A stretch of DNA of 64,000 nucleotides from Mesorhizobium sp. C432A (lineage in GTDB: Bacteria; Pseudomonadota; Alphaproteobacteria; Rhizobiales; Rhizobiaceae), in contig NZ_CP100470.1 in assembly GCF_030323145.1 (NCBI RefSeq), positions 3,389,001-3,453,000 on the forward strand, in the 5' to 3' direction. The position numbers were made by a program, and so were the translations under genes. The notes below the pieces were generated by a model, which did no database searches, had not been told where the DNA came from, and saw only the letters and a list, made by a program, of their open reading frames with translations. Each line of letters begins with the position of its first letter. Within the stretch, counting starts at the first letter, position 1. This document shows positions 1 to 10,636 of the stretch, piece by piece.

Positions 1-201
1 GTCGAGAAGCTCAGGGCTGCCGATGACGGCCGCGGCCAGACCATCTGCATCTCGGCCAAGGGCCGTCAGACGCGGCGACGGATGTGGGCTGTCTATGGAC
101 GGTCGATTGCGGAATTGGTCGGCGCAAAACTCTCCGCTGAGGAGCTGAAGATACTGGCGAGCCTGCTTGGAGAGTTGCGCCATCCGCCCGCCGATGATTG
201 A
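1..201 (+). CDS. MarR-family transcriptional regulator, C-terminal end (partial)
   Basis: The reading frame is open from the first base of the window and stops at 199-201, leaving 66 codons. The visible part has the layout of the MarR wing and dimerisation tail: an acidic DDGRG segment, then the ISAKGR turn (compare the family's DxR...LTxKG pattern) and a final amphipathic helix ending in LASLLGELR. It would be a dimeric DNA-binding regulator. The winged-helix core lies outside the window, so target and ligand cannot be inferred. The family call is moderately secure because only the tail is visible. Confidence 0.6.
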   Translation, partial: VEKLRAADDGRGQTICISAKGRQTRRRMWAVYGRSIAELVGAKLSAEELKILASLLGELRHPPADD

Positions 202-263
202 TCCGTCAGAATCTCGTGGTTTGCCCGGCGGCTCTCACGTCGACGATTTTTCTACCTGACCCC

Positions 264-291
264 TTGCGTCGAGCACAGGATTGCGCAATAT
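264..291 (+). promoter_or_regulatory. Candidate promoter of the TetR-family gene
   Basis: TTGCGT (264-269) and CAATAT (286-291) are separated by 16 bp and lie 54 bp before the chosen TetR start. A perfect palindrome follows directly, so a repressor bound there would cover the transcription start. This is a motif match only. Confidence 0.35.
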
Positions 292-296
292 GCCGA

Positions 297-311
297 ACCG
301 TAACGTACGGT
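297..311. promoter_or_regulatory. Palindromic operator candidate, ACCGTA-N3-TACGGT
   Basis: A perfect 6+3+6 inverted repeat, ACCGTA ACG TACGGT, lies between the candidate promoter and the start of the TetR-family gene. TetR proteins commonly bind such palindromes in front of their own gene, so autoregulation is the simplest reading. No second copy was noticed near ilvC. Confidence 0.45.
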
Positions 312-344
312 ACGCCGTTTGAGGCGATCCGGCGACCTCATCGA

Positions 345-2053
<1,709 letters not shown>

Positions 2054-2077
2054 CCCGCAGTCGTCGGGATTGGGAGC

Positions 2078-2110
2078 AAAGAGCCGGCGGAGCAATCCGC
2101 CGGCTCTTTC
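2078..2110 (+). terminator. Rho-independent terminator after ilvC
   Basis: A perfect 14-bp stem (arms 2078-2091 and 2096-2109) closes a GCAA tetraloop and ends in CTTTC. It lies 25 bp after the ilvC stop and just before the end of the convergent PilZ gene. Since the stem begins with A residues, it could also work in the other direction for the PilZ gene. Confidence 0.85.
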
Positions 2111-2134
2111 ATGCCGGTTTATCGATCAGGACGC

Positions 2135-2419
2135 TCAGCCATAGTGCCAATGCGGCTTCGGCTCGGTGCCGGTGAACTCGACGCCGATGCGGTCGTCGCG
2201 GCGCCAGCGCACGATGGCCTTGTAGCCGATGCCGTCGACCGGCACATAGAGCAGGAACTCGTCCGGCACGCGCGCGTCTATAGACACTTTCAGCTCGGCG
2301 CCGCCGGCGTGCATGTTGCGCACCGTGCACTTGACCTCGGAATTGGTGAGGCCGGTCAGAATCGTCGCGCCTTTCAGCACGCGCTGCCGGTGTTTGTTTC
2401 GCAATTCGTTGTCGGCCAT
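2135..2419 (-). CDS. PilZ-domain protein
   Basis: 94 residues, one domain only. The N-terminal HRQRVLKGA resembles the RxxxR cyclic-di-GMP loop of PilZ domains. It is followed by the beta-barrel segment TVRNMHAGGAELKV, matching the D/NxSxxG element with the serine replaced, and by the late strand IGVEFTG. Stand-alone PilZ proteins of this size are common in rhizobia and are presumed c-di-GMP effectors. Because both binding motifs are imperfect (RQRVLK; NMHAGG), nucleotide binding is uncertain. The gene is convergent with ilvC. Confidence 0.7.
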   Translation of the reverse strand: MADNELRNKHRQRVLKGATILTGLTNSEVKCTVRNMHAGGAELKVSIDARVPDEFLLYVPVDGIGYKAIVRWRRDDRIGVEFTGTEPKPHWHYG

Positions 2420-2538
2420 GACGGCACGTCCTTCGCGACCGGATCGGCGCGATCGTCAGATGGGGCACGATATCACGGATAGGCTGAGCCGATAAACATA
2501 TGGTTAGCGGTGACCGAGACCAGCCGTCTTTCCCAAAT

Positions 2539-2568
2539 GAAAACGGCGCCGCGATGGGGCGGCGCCGT
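2539..2568 (-). terminator. Rho-independent terminator of the BA14K gene
   Basis: Read on the minus strand, a 10-bp GC stem (arms 2559-2568 and 2543-2552) with a 6-nt loop ends in TTTTC. It sits 20 bp after the stop of the BA14K-family gene. Confidence 0.75.
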
Positions 2569-2588
2569 CGTGTATTGTCGTTTATAGT

Positions 2589-3182
2589 TCAGCTGTAGGG
2601 CGACCAGCATTGCTGGCGCGGGCCACCATAGGGCTGGAACGTGTTGTCCCAGGCCCGGTAGGACCGATAGCGGTCGTAGCACCACTGTACATGGGCGCTG
2701 GACAGACGCTGCGTGCGGTAATAGCGGCGGGGCGCCGGCTGCACGTAATAGCCGTCATTGTAATTGCCGTTGTTGTAGTAGCCGTTGTTGTAGATGCTGC
2801 CGAGGCCGAGACCCAGGCCGAGGCCGAGAACTGCTGCGGCGCCGGTGTCAAAATCACGGCCGCGATGGTGGCGGTGATGGCGCCAGCGCCAGTTGTCGCC
2901 GCCGTTCCAGTTGCCGCCATTCCAGTTGCCGTTGTTCCAGTTGCCTGACCGGGCAAAGCGACGGCCGTCGTGGCGGCGCCACTGCCAATCGTTGAAGGAG
3001 CGGCGGTCATTGCCGCCCGCCCAGCTGTCGCGAACCGGTGTGATGTCAGACAATGCGGTGCTTGCCGGCACCGACAAGTCCGGCTGCAGGATCGGGCCCG
3101 CGGCGGATGGCGCCGTGAGACCCGAGAAAAGACCGAGCGCTAACAGCCCGGATTTGACTGTGGACGAAAAGAGCGAGCTCAT
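2589..3182 (-). CDS. BA14K-family exported protein
   Basis: 197 residues from the ATG at 3182, which has GGAGAG just upstream; the in-frame upstream extension is not protein-like. An N-terminal signal peptide is visible (hydrophobic [11 protein letters not shown], then APSAAGP). A low-complexity Asn/Trp/Gly-rich middle (repeated NWNGG units and an RHHRHH patch) and an Asn/Tyr-rich repeat ([10 protein letters not shown]) follow. The C-terminus carries the BA14K signature: [20 protein letters not shown], then a [10 protein letters not shown] end with two conserved cysteines. The family was named from a Brucella immunoreactive lectin-like protein. A cell-envelope location is inferred; no ligand can be assigned. 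Confidence 0.85.
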   Translation of the reverse strand: MSSLFSSTVKSGLLALGLFSGLTAPSAAGPILQPDLSVPASTALSDITPVRDSWAGGNDRRSFNDWQWRRHDGRRFARSGNWNNGNWNGGNWNGGDNWRWRHHRHHRGRDFDTGAAAVLGLGLGLGLGSIYNNGYYNNGNYNDGYYVQPAPRRYYRTQRLSSAHVQWCYDRYRSYRAWDNTFQPYGGPRQQCWSPYS

Positions 3183-3339
3183 TGCACTCTCCAAGTGATA
3201 CAGGCCCCACGCCCGGATACCCCAGGGAAGTGGCCTATTGATGGACCTTGGCGTCTGAACGGAGGATGAACGGAAAGGTTCCATCAGCCATGACGAGCAG
3301 CCCTTGTTTTCATGGGCGCTTGCAGGCAAAGGTCAGCCC

Positions 3340-4452
3340 ATGTCGCTGCGCCTCGCCACTTTCAATGTCGAAAACCTGATGAACAGGTTCGATTTCTCGG
3401 GCTTCCGCAACCAGCTCAACGAAGACCGCACGCTGGCGCTTTTCGACATCCAGAGCGAAGCCGAATACCGGATGCTGGAGCAGGCGCGCGCCATCGCACA
3501 GTCCGACGATACGCGCCAGTTGACCGCGCTCGCCATCGCCGCCACCCGCGCCGACATCATCTGCATGCAGGAGGTTGACAACATCGAGGCGCTGAAGGCG
3601 TTCGAGTATGGCTATCTCTTCAAGATGGTGGGCGAGGGTTACCGGCAGAAATACACCACCGCCGGCAATGATTCGCGCGGCATCGACGTTGCCCTGATGA
3701 TGCGCAACGAGACAGCGCAAGGTCAGCCGATCGAATTCGTGCGCATGACCAGCCATGCCTATGTCACGTTCGAGCAGTTCGGATTGCACACGCCTGAACT
3801 CGAGGCGCTCGGCAACCTGGCCAATGAACGCATCTTCCGGCGCGATTGCCTGGAGGTCGACATCAAGGTCGGCGGCGTGCCACTGACGCTTTACCTCGTC
3901 CATTTCAAATCGATGGGCTCGCCGCGCAATGGGCTCGACGGCCGCGAGGCGACGATGCCGGTGCGCATCGCCGAGGCGCAAGCCGTGCGCCGCATCATCG
4001 AGGAGCGCTTCGGCAAAGAGCACGCAGCCGATAAAAACTGGGCGATCTGCGGCGACATGAACGACTACCGCCAGCGGGTGAAGATCGAGGGCGACGCTAT
4101 CGACGGCTACCGCTTCCAGGTGATCGACGAGAGCCAGTCCTGTATCGATGTGCTCACCGCCGGCGGCTTTTGCGAGAATGTCGTCGAGCGGCGGCCGGAG
4201 ATGGACCGCTGGAGTTTCTACCACACGCGCGGGCCGAAGGAGCGGCATCTGTGCCAGCTCGACTACATCCTGCTGTCGAAAGGGCTGGCGGCGAAGAATG
4301 CGACGGCGGTTCCCGACATCATCCGCAACGGCCAGCCCTGGCGCACCATCTTTCCGGCGGGACAGGCGGTGGAGCGCTTTCCGCGCGCCGGCTGGGACCG
4401 GCCGAAGGCGTCGGACCATTGTCCCGTCGCAATTACCCTGGACATGGCTTGA
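3340..4452 (+). CDS. Endonuclease/exonuclease/phosphatase-family protein
   Basis: 370 residues. The fold signature is clear: LRLATFNVENL at the start, CMQEVDN with the metal-binding Glu, YLVHFKS, ICGDMNDYR with the catalytic Asp/Asn pair, DYILLS, and a final SDHCPV with the active-site Asp-His. These are the metal-dependent phosphoesterase residues of the DNase I / exonuclease III superfamily. No signal peptide is visible, so it is probably cytosolic. The substrate (nucleic acid, sugar phosphate or lipid) cannot be told. The start at 3340 puts the domain at the very N-terminus. The stop overlaps the first codon of the downstream Nudix gene. Confidence 0.85.
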   Translation: MSLRLATFNVENLMNRFDFSGFRNQLNEDRTLALFDIQSEAEYRMLEQARAIAQSDDTRQLTALAIAATRADIICMQEVDNIEALKAFEYGYLFKMVGEGYRQKYTTAGNDSRGIDVALMMRNETAQGQPIEFVRMTSHAYVTFEQFGLHTPELEALGNLANERIFRRDCLEVDIKVGGVPLTLYLVHFKSMGSPRNGLDGREATMPVRIAEAQAVRRIIEERFGKEHAADKNWAICGDMNDYRQRVKIEGDAIDGYRFQVIDESQSCIDVLTAGGFCENVVERRPEMDRWSFYHTRGPKERHLCQLDYILLSKGLAAKNATAVPDIIRNGQPWRTIFPAGQAVERFPRAGWDRPKASDHCPVAITLDMA

Positions 4453-5177
4453 GCACGGTGAGCTTCGACCTGCCGCGCAACGTCATCCTGCCCGTCGACG
4501 AAATCGACGTCCGGCTCGACCCCGGCCCGCATCCGTTCGAGCGCGACAACGCGCAGGCGATCACTGACAACTGGCGGCGCGAGGTCACGGCCAATCCGGC
4601 GTTGTTCGACGGCACGGTGGTGCTGCTCTCGGCGCTCGCCTGGCGCGACAACCGGATCGTCGGGCGTTGTCACGCGGTGAAGTACTCGACCTTCCTGCTG
4701 TGGCGAAAGAACCGGCAGGGGACGGGCGCCGAGCATGCCTATGGCCACGCCATGCTGGTCGCCGGCGACAACGCCCTGGTGGCGATCCGCATGGGCGCGC
4801 ACACGGTCCCGGCCGGCAGTGTCTACTTCGCTGCCGGCTCGTTCGAGCCGATCGATTTTCGCGATGGCCGCGTCGATGTCGATTTCAACATGATCCGTGA
4901 AGTGCGCGAGGAGACCGGGCTTGACCTGACAGGCGCTGCGCGCGGCAAGCGCTACCATGCGCTGTCGACTTCGACCGGCACGGTCCTCTTCCGCCGCTAC
5001 CACGTCGATGCGCCGGCCGACGAGATTGCGCGGCGCATCGGCGCCTTCGTCGCGACCGAGACCGAGCCGGAGATCGAGGGGCCGGTGATCATCCGCCACG
5101 CCGCCGACCTGCCGGAAGGGCTGGCACCGCATATGAAGCCGCTGGTCGAGTGGCATTTTGGCGGTGGCGGGGGCTAA
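4449..5177 (+). CDS. Nudix hydrolase-family protein
   Basis: About 242 residues. The end of the Nudix box is intact, REVREETGLDL, matching REUxEExGU; the preceding glycine-containing part (AAGSFEP) is separated from it by an insertion, so the box is not canonical in spacing. The family hydrolyses nucleoside diphosphates linked to other groups; no specific substrate is recognisable. No ATG fits: TTG at 4449 overlaps the upstream stop, and GTG at 4458 is the alternative. Overlap with the preceding phosphoesterase gene suggests translational coupling. The 3' end overlaps the convergent small membrane protein gene by 4 bp. Confidence 0.75.
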   Translation: MSTVSFDLPRNVILPVDEIDVRLDPGPHPFERDNAQAITDNWRREVTANPALFDGTVVLLSALAWRDNRIVGRCHAVKYSTFLLWRKNRQGTGAEHAYGHAMLVAGDNALVAIRMGAHTVPAGSVYFAAGSFEPIDFRDGRVDVDFNMIREVREETGLDLTGAARGKRYHALSTSTGTVLFRRYHVDAPADEIARRIGAFVATETEPEIEGPVIIRHAADLPEGLAPHMKPLVEWHFGGGGG

Positions 5178-5416
5178 CGGCGCGGATTGTTCTGCGCCGC
5201 CTTGCGGTCGTTGCGGGCGGCGACGAGGAACAGGATGACGCCGATGCCCAGCAATCCACCCATGACCATGCCCATCGTCTGGCCGACGACTGCCTGAAAA
5301 TCGGCGGTGACACGATCGGGATTGGCCATGCCGTAGCGGGCGAGATACCACCAAAGTCCCGCAAGGGCGCCTTCGATGATCACCATCGTCAGAATCAGCC
5401 GCGCCTTCTTGCTCAT
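5174..5416 (-). CDS. Small two-helix membrane protein, function unknown
   Basis: 80 residues with two predicted transmembrane segments: one near the N-terminus (LILTMVIIEGALAGLWWYLA) and one near the C-terminus (GMVMGGLLGIGVILFLVAA). It ends in a basic tail (RNDRKAAQNN). The ATG at 5416 has GGAGCGG-like pairing upstream. I do not recognise a family. It is followed by the convergent Nudix gene and preceded by about 130 bp before the end of the efflux permease. Confidence 0.6.
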   Translation of the reverse strand: MSKKARLILTMVIIEGALAGLWWYLARYGMANPDRVTADFQAVVGQTMGMVMGGLLGIGVILFLVAARNDRKAAQNNPRR

Positions 5417-5545
5417 TGCCGCTCCTTGACCAGATGCTTTGCTCTAAAATTAGCATCGCAGACCGGACGACAACAAGTATTGCCGATGTCGACAAGCACC
5501 CATCCTTGTGGATAGCGATTGGTTGCGGTGGAGCTGATCTGGCGC

Positions 5546-6763
5546 TTATTCGTGGCGCAGCGCGTCGATCGGGTCGAGCCTGGCGCCGCGCAGCGCCGGG
5601 AAGAAGCCGAACACCATGCCGATCAGCGCCGAAAAACCGACGGCGAGCAGGATGACCGCCGGGCTCGGCGCAAACGGTATGGCCAGCGTTGCCGAGGCGA
5701 GGCCGGCCAGCGCCAGGCCGATCAGGATGCCGATAATGCCGCCGAGCAGCGACAGCACCGTCGCCTCGACCAGGAACTGGATGAGGATGTGCTTTTCATG
5801 CGCGCCGATGGCGAGCCTGATGCCGATCTCGCGGGTGCGCTCAGTGACCGAGACCAGCATGATGTTCATGATCCCGATGCCGCCGACCAGCAGGCTGACG
5901 CCCGCGACGGCGCCCAGCATGCCGGTCATGGTGGTGGTGGCGCTGGCCATGGCGTCGGCGATCTGGGTCATGTCGCGGATCGAGAAATCGTCTTCGCGGT
6001 CCGGCGTGATGCGGCGGGTGTCGCGCAAAATGTCCTCGACTCGCGGCTGCAATTCGGTGGTCGGGGTGCGGTCGTCGGCGGCGACGTAGATGTTGTCGAT
6101 GTCGCGGTTGCCGGCGATGCGGCGCTGATAGGCGGCAAGCGGCATCAAGACGACATTGTCCTGGTCCTGGCCGAAGCCGGTATAGCCCTTGGGTTCGAGC
6201 AGGCCGATGATCTTGCACGAGGTGCGGTTGACGCGGATGATCTCGCCCTCGGGTTCGCCGGCGCCGAAGAATTGCTGGCGCACCGTTTCGCCGATCAGGC
6301 AGACGCCGGTGCCGGAGCGTGTTTCCGAATCCGAGAACGGGCGGCCCGACACCAGCTTCCAGTCGCGGGCGTCGAGATAGGCGCTGTCGGTGCCGGTGAC
6401 GCCCGAGGTCAGGCTCTCGGTGCCGAAAATGACGCGGACTTGTTTCTGCGACGCCGGCGCAATGGCGCGCGCTCCGGTCAGGTGGGCTACGAGGGCGGCT
6501 ACATCCTTGTCGGCCAGAGGCCGTACCGCCTGGTCGAGCCCGCCTGGTCCGCCGGTGCCTGCCGGGCGGCCGGAACGGACGACGAGCAGGTTCGAGCCGA
6601 GCTTGGCGATGTCCGACTTGACCTTGGCCGTGGTGCCCGAACCGATGGTCAGCATGGCGATGACGGCGGCGACACCGATGACGATGCCGAGCAGCGTCAG
6701 GAACGAGCGCAGCACATTGCGGCGGATGGAGCGCAGAGAGAGGCGGACGGTTTCCCAGATCAT
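5546..6763 (-). CDS. MacB-like ABC transporter permease (FtsX/MacB_PCD)
   Basis: 405 residues with the type VII ABC topology: one N-terminal transmembrane helix (FLTLLGIVIGVAAVIAMLTI), a long periplasmic MacB_PCD domain of about 230 residues, and three C-terminal helices (LLGAVAGVSLLVGGIGIMNI, the segment around ILIGLALAGLA, and VILLAVGFSALIGMVFGFF). The end PALRGARLDPIDALRHE is characteristic of this permease family. It overlaps the upstream ATPase gene by 4 bp (ATGA). With the ATPase and the HlyD adaptor it forms a MacA-MacB-like exporter. No outer-membrane factor is encoded beside it. The substrate is unknown. Confidence 0.9.
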   Translation of the reverse strand: MIWETVRLSLRSIRRNVLRSFLTLLGIVIGVAAVIAMLTIGSGTTAKVKSDIAKLGSNLLVVRSGRPAGTGGPGGLDQAVRPLADKDVAALVAHLTGARAIAPASQKQVRVIFGTESLTSGVTGTDSAYLDARDWKLVSGRPFSDSETRSGTGVCLIGETVRQQFFGAGEPEGEIIRVNRTSCKIIGLLEPKGYTGFGQDQDNVVLMPLAAYQRRIAGNRDIDNIYVAADDRTPTTELQPRVEDILRDTRRITPDREDDFSIRDMTQIADAMASATTTMTGMLGAVAGVSLLVGGIGIMNIMLVSVTERTREIGIRLAIGAHEKHILIQFLVEATVLSLLGGIIGILIGLALAGLASATLAIPFAPSPAVILLAVGFSALIGMVFGFFPALRGARLDPIDALRHE

Positions 6764-7464
6764 GACGCCAACTCCGACTTGGCCGTGTCGGACGCGACGT
6801 GGCCGTCGAGGAAGCGGATGGTGCGCTCGGCATAATCGGCGACATCGGCCTCGTGGGTGACCATGGCGATGGTCAAGCCGAGCTCCCGGTTCAGCCGCGT
6901 CAACAACTCCATGATCTCATGCGTGCGGGCGGTGTCGAGATTGCCGGTCGGCTCGTCGGCGACGAGCAGCGTCGGCCTGGTGACGATGGCGCGCGCGATC
7001 GCCACGCGCTGTTGCTGGCCGCCGGAGAGTTCGGCCGGCGTGTGGTGTTCGCGCCCGACCAGGCCGACCTCCGCCAGCGCCTGCATGGCAAGATCGCGGC
7101 GCTCGCGGGCCGGCGCGCCGCGATAGATCAGCGGCAGCTCGACATTTTCCGCCGCCGTGGTGCGCGGCAACAGATTGTAGCCCTGGAAGACGAAGCCGAT
7201 ATAGAGATTGCGCAAAAGCGCCCGGCGGTTGCGGTCGAGCCGCCCGGCGTCGATGCCCATGAAGGAGTAGGTTCCGGCCGTCGGCGTGTCGAGGCAACCG
7301 ATGATGTTCATCGCGGTCGATTTGCCCGAACCGGACGGGCCCATGATGGCGACGAATTCGCCACGCTGGATGGCGAGGTCGACGCCGGCCAGCGCATGGA
7401 CCTTGGCTTCGCCCTGGCCATAGCTCTTCCAGACCGTGTCGAAACCGATGAGGCCCGCGGCCAT
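6760..7464 (-). CDS. MacB/LolD-type ABC transporter ATP-binding protein
   Basis: 234 residues from ATG 7464; an in-frame upstream extension overlaps the HlyD gene and was rejected. Walker A GPSGSGKST, signature LSGGQQQR, Walker [13 protein letters not shown] and the switch histidine in VTHE are all intact. It powers the adjacent FtsX/MacB-type permease from the cytosolic side of the inner membrane. It starts 4 bp after the stop of the HlyD gene and its stop overlaps the permease start, so the three genes are one operon. Confidence 0.92.
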   Translation of the reverse strand: MAAGLIGFDTVWKSYGQGEAKVHALAGVDLAIQRGEFVAIMGPSGSGKSTAMNIIGCLDTPTAGTYSFMGIDAGRLDRNRRALLRNLYIGFVFQGYNLLPRTTAAENVELPLIYRGAPARERRDLAMQALAEVGLVGREHHTPAELSGGQQQRVAIARAIVTRPTLLVADEPTGNLDTARTHEIMELLTRLNRELGLTIAMVTHEADVADYAERTIRFLDGHVASDTAKSELAS

Positions 7465-7468
7465 GGCG

Positions 7469-8755
7469 TCAGCTCCGCAGCTGCGAGGTCGTGATAACCT
7501 CTGCACCTTCATCCAGCCCGGAGGTGATCTCGGTCAGTTCGCCGTCGGTGGAGCCGATCTTGACGTTGACCGGGTGCGGCCGGCCGTTCTCCAGCACATA
7601 GAGCGTGCGTGAGCCGTCGGTGGGCGCCTTCACCGGCTGGCGGCGGTTGCCGCCACGGCCCATGCGGCCGGTGAACAGATCGCTGAGGCTCCACGCGCGG
7701 GCAGCAGGTGCCGATGGCCGATAGCGAAACGCTGTTGAAGGCACGGTGAGCACGCTCTTGGCCTGCCTGGTGACGACCGAAACCGTGGCGGTCATGCCGG
7801 GCCGCAGCAAAAGCTCGTTATTGTCGACTTCCAACCGTGCATTGTAGGTGACGACGCCGTCGGTGGTGACCGAGGCGTAGGAGATGTCGCGGATCTCGGC
7901 GTCGAACGGCCGCTCCGGAAAGGCATCGACGGTGAAGCGTGCATGCTGGCCTGGTTTGACCGCGCCGATATCGGCCTCGTCGACCGCCGCCACCAATTCC
8001 ATGTTCCTCAAATCGGCGGCGATGATGAACAGAACCGGCGCCTGCAGCGAGGAGGCGACCGTCTGGCCGGGGTCGACGGAACGCGTCAAGACGATGCCGT
8101 CGATCGGCGCATAGATGGTGCTCTTGGCAAGGTCGGTCTGCTGCGCCTTGAGATCGGCCTGGGCGATGGCGAGATTGGCCTGCGCACTATCGAGCGCCGC
8201 CTTGGAGCGGTCGCGCGTGGCAGTCGCCGCCTCGAGCGACTGATCGGTCGCCATGCCACGCCTGGTCAGTTCGGCCGCGCGGGTGAGGGCGCTTTCGTTC
8301 TCCTTCAGGGTTACCGTGGCGTCCTCGACATTGGCGGCAGCGGCCTTGGCCGAGGCTTCGGCGCGTTCGATCTGGACCTCGAGTTTCACCGTGTCGAGCG
8401 TCGCCAGCACGTCGCCCTTCTTGACCTGCTGGTTCTCTTCGGCCGAGACCGAGCGGATGATACCGGACAGCTCGCTTGAAATGTCGACCTGGGTGAGGGG
8501 CTGCAGCGTGCCGGTCGCCGAAACCGCGACGGTGAGGTCGGCAATGGTAGCCGGCGTGGTGGTGTAGTCGATCTTGGCCGGGGAGCCGGCAAACCACTGG
8601 TAGCCTGCCAACCCGGCGGCAAGTGCGATCAGCGCCAGCAGCGCGTAAAGCCAGCCCCGGCGGCGCGTCTTGCGCACGCCGCTCTGATCAAGCCCGAGCG
8701 CCGCCTCGATGGCGGAATCCGATTCCGTCTTTGGCAGATTGACAAGCTGGTCCAC
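7469..8755 (-). CDS. HlyD/MacA-family periplasmic adaptor (membrane fusion protein)
   Basis: 428 residues beginning at GTG 8755. An N-terminal membrane anchor (WLYALLALIALAAGLAGYQWF) is followed by a barrel-sandwich half (GTLQPLTQVDISSELSG), a coiled-coil hairpin of about 100 residues rich in Ala/Glu/Gln, the second lipoyl half (IYAPIDGIVLTR) and beta-barrel domains (LLRPGMTATVSV). It should link the MacB-like inner-membrane pump to an outer-membrane channel. It is the first gene of the efflux operon and is divergent from the PhzF-family gene across about 110 bp. Confidence 0.9.
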   Translation of the reverse strand: MDQLVNLPKTESDSAIEAALGLDQSGVRKTRRRGWLYALLALIALAAGLAGYQWFAGSPAKIDYTTTPATIADLTVAVSATGTLQPLTQVDISSELSGIIRSVSAEENQQVKKGDVLATLDTVKLEVQIERAEASAKAAAANVEDATVTLKENESALTRAAELTRRGMATDQSLEAATATRDRSKAALDSAQANLAIAQADLKAQQTDLAKSTIYAPIDGIVLTRSVDPGQTVASSLQAPVLFIIAADLRNMELVAAVDEADIGAVKPGQHARFTVDAFPERPFDAEIRDISYASVTTDGVVTYNARLEVDNNELLLRPGMTATVSVVTRQAKSVLTVPSTAFRYRPSAPAARAWSLSDLFTGRMGRGGNRRQPVKAPTDGSRTLYVLENGRPHPVNVKIGSTDGELTEITSGLDEGAEVITTSQLRS

Positions 8756-8868
8756 GCCGGACCCCTATGAAAGCGTAATGTCCCTAGTTGTGCACAGATC
8801 AGGCTTGGTGGTTCGAATATCAAATTAAATTTCGGCCATGTTCGGATTGAGGCGGAAGGTTTTTCAAG

Positions 8869-9777
8869 ATGCAGACCCGCAATTACTTGCTCTACGATGT
8901 GTTTACGACGGAGCGGCTGGCCGGCAATCCGCTGGCTGTCGTGCTCGACAGCCAAGGGCTGGATACAGCCGCCATGCAGGCCATTGCGCGCGAGTTCAAC
9001 CTGTCCGAATCGGTCTTCGTGCTGCCGCCGGACAATCCAAAACATCGCAACCGCATCCGCATTTTCACGCCCGACTATGAGATGCCGTTCGCCGGACATC
9101 CGACAGTTGGCGCCGCGATCGCGCTGGCCGAACTGACAGGCGAGGGCGACGCCGGCATTTTCGTGCTGGAGGAGAATATCGGCCCGGTGCGCTGCGCCGT
9201 CAGCCGGCACAATGGCGCCACCTTTGCGGAGTTCGACCTGGCCAAGCTGCCGGAACCGCTGAAGCTCGACGCCGATTCGCAAGCGATCGGCGCAGCCCTT
9301 GGCCTGGCGCCGCATGAGATCGGCTTCGAGAATCACCTGGTGTCGTTCTGGTCGGCAGGCGTGCCTTACGTCACCATCCCGGTCGCCAATCTGGAGGCTG
9401 CGGCCCGGGTCAAGCTCGACAACCAGGCCTGGTCGGAACTGGCGCCGCGCAAGAGCGAATGGGCTTTCGCCAGCCCGTATGTCTATTGCCGCCAGACGGT
9501 GAACCATGACAGCGCCTTCCATGTCCGCATGATCGTGCCGGGCACGCCGTCCTATGAAGACCCGGCGACCGGGTCGGCGGCGGCGGCCTTTGCCGGCGCC
9601 ATCATGCAGTTCGATGGCCCGACCGACGGCATTTCGCAACTGTGGATCGAGCAGGGACTGGAGATGGGCCGCCCGTCACGTATCCGGCTCGAACTCACTG
9701 TCGAAGGCGGAAAACTGGCCTCCGCGCGCATTGGCGGCCATGCCATCAAGGTGGCGGAAGGCAGGCTGTTCGTGTGA
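8869..9777 (+). CDS. PhzF-family isomerase
   Basis: 302 residues, the usual length of the PhzF / diaminopimelate-epimerase-like fold. Family landmarks are the N-terminal YLLYDVFTTERLAGNPLAVV, the glycine-rich MPFAGHPTVGAA, and the C-terminal EDPATGSAAAAFAG phosphate or substrate-binding loop. A GGAAGG ribosome binding site precedes ATG 8869. True PhzF acts in phenazine synthesis, but there are no phenazine genes here, so this is a generic family member of unknown substrate. It stands alone, divergent from the efflux operon. Confidence 0.88.
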   Translation: MQTRNYLLYDVFTTERLAGNPLAVVLDSQGLDTAAMQAIAREFNLSESVFVLPPDNPKHRNRIRIFTPDYEMPFAGHPTVGAAIALAELTGEGDAGIFVLEENIGPVRCAVSRHNGATFAEFDLAKLPEPLKLDADSQAIGAALGLAPHEIGFENHLVSFWSAGVPYVTIPVANLEAAARVKLDNQAWSELAPRKSEWAFASPYVYCRQTVNHDSAFHVRMIVPGTPSYEDPATGSAAAAFAGAIMQFDGPTDGISQLWIEQGLEMGRPSRIRLELTVEGGKLASARIGGHAIKVAEGRLFV

Positions 9778-9883
9778 CCGCCAGCGGCAGTTCAGCGATT
9801 TGTCGGGAAATGATTCCGGCAGGGCTGGACAGGACCGGTATCGGCGGCTATATGCCCGCCAACGCCGGTTTTACCGGTCGAGT

Positions 9884-9959
<76 letters not shown>

Positions 9960-10137
9960 AATTTCTAGAAGAGTTGGTGGAAGACCTTGGGATGCCGGAC
10001 GCGTTGACGCGCCTCGACATGCCTCAATCATGGGGCAGGTTTGCCTTAAAGTCGGCGGCCGGTAAGCCGGGTGCGCTATTTGGCGAAGGAGGGAAGGCCG
10101 CGCTGGATTAAGAAAGGCCCGGAAGCCGAAGCCGCCA

Positions 10138-10410
10138 TCAATTAAAGCCAGTTTGAAACCACGGACTGGTGTCATACCCTAAGCGCGGACTATAATGATC
10201 CAGGAAGTTTTCGGCCCTATTTGACGGTCGCGCAACCACGGTGCCTGTCGATTTGCAATCCGGTTTCGCGGTCGGCTTGCTGCCAGCCTTCTTATGAGCT
10301 GTAGAACACGAGGTTGTAGCCTGAGCGGTGGCCACCTTTTTCTTCTCTTTCGCAACAGCTGCTCCGGTAACGGCCAATACTATTGCTACGCCAAAGACAA
10401 CGAGTTTCAT
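10138..10410 (-). CDS. Small exported protein, function unknown
   Basis: 90 residues from ATG 10410, with a purine-rich GTGAGGG upstream. The N-terminus is a good signal peptide (MKLVVFGVAIVLAVTGAAVA), predicted to be cleaved before KEKKK. The mature protein is short and basic, with a Ser/Thr/Lys-rich middle and two cysteines (TTSCSTAHKK and KPDCKSTG). It ends in an aromatic-rich tail (YDTSPWFQTGFN). I do not recognise a family. It lies between tRNA-Lys and the end of the cobalamin locus. Confidence 0.55.
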   Translation of the reverse strand: MKLVVFGVAIVLAVTGAAVAKEKKKVATAQATTSCSTAHKKAGSKPTAKPDCKSTGTVVARPSNRAENFLDHYSPRLGYDTSPWFQTGFN

Positions 10411-10601
10411 TGAAAACGCCCTCACCCTGCACAATCCGTAATGATTGCGCCTGGTCACCGTTACGTCAATCACATTTTGCCGGCAACGGCGGCGAATAGT
10501 GCCAGTAAAAAGAGCCTACCACAGAAGCAGCGGGCCAACCCCCAGGTGGGGAATCTTTCAGCGGCCGTGCTGTTCGAGCCACCAGCCCGGAATGCCAGTG
10601 A

Positions 10602-10636
10602 CCGGCCCGACGATGGTCAGTGAAGGTTCGGGCCGG
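10602..10636. repeat. Hairpin-forming inverted repeat downstream of cobT
   Basis: CCGGCCCGA (10602-10610) and TCGGGCCGG (10628-10636) form a perfect 9-bp stem with a 17-nt loop, 25 bp beyond the cobT stop. No T-run follows, so it may end or stabilise the cob transcript without being a classic intrinsic terminator. Confidence 0.5.
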
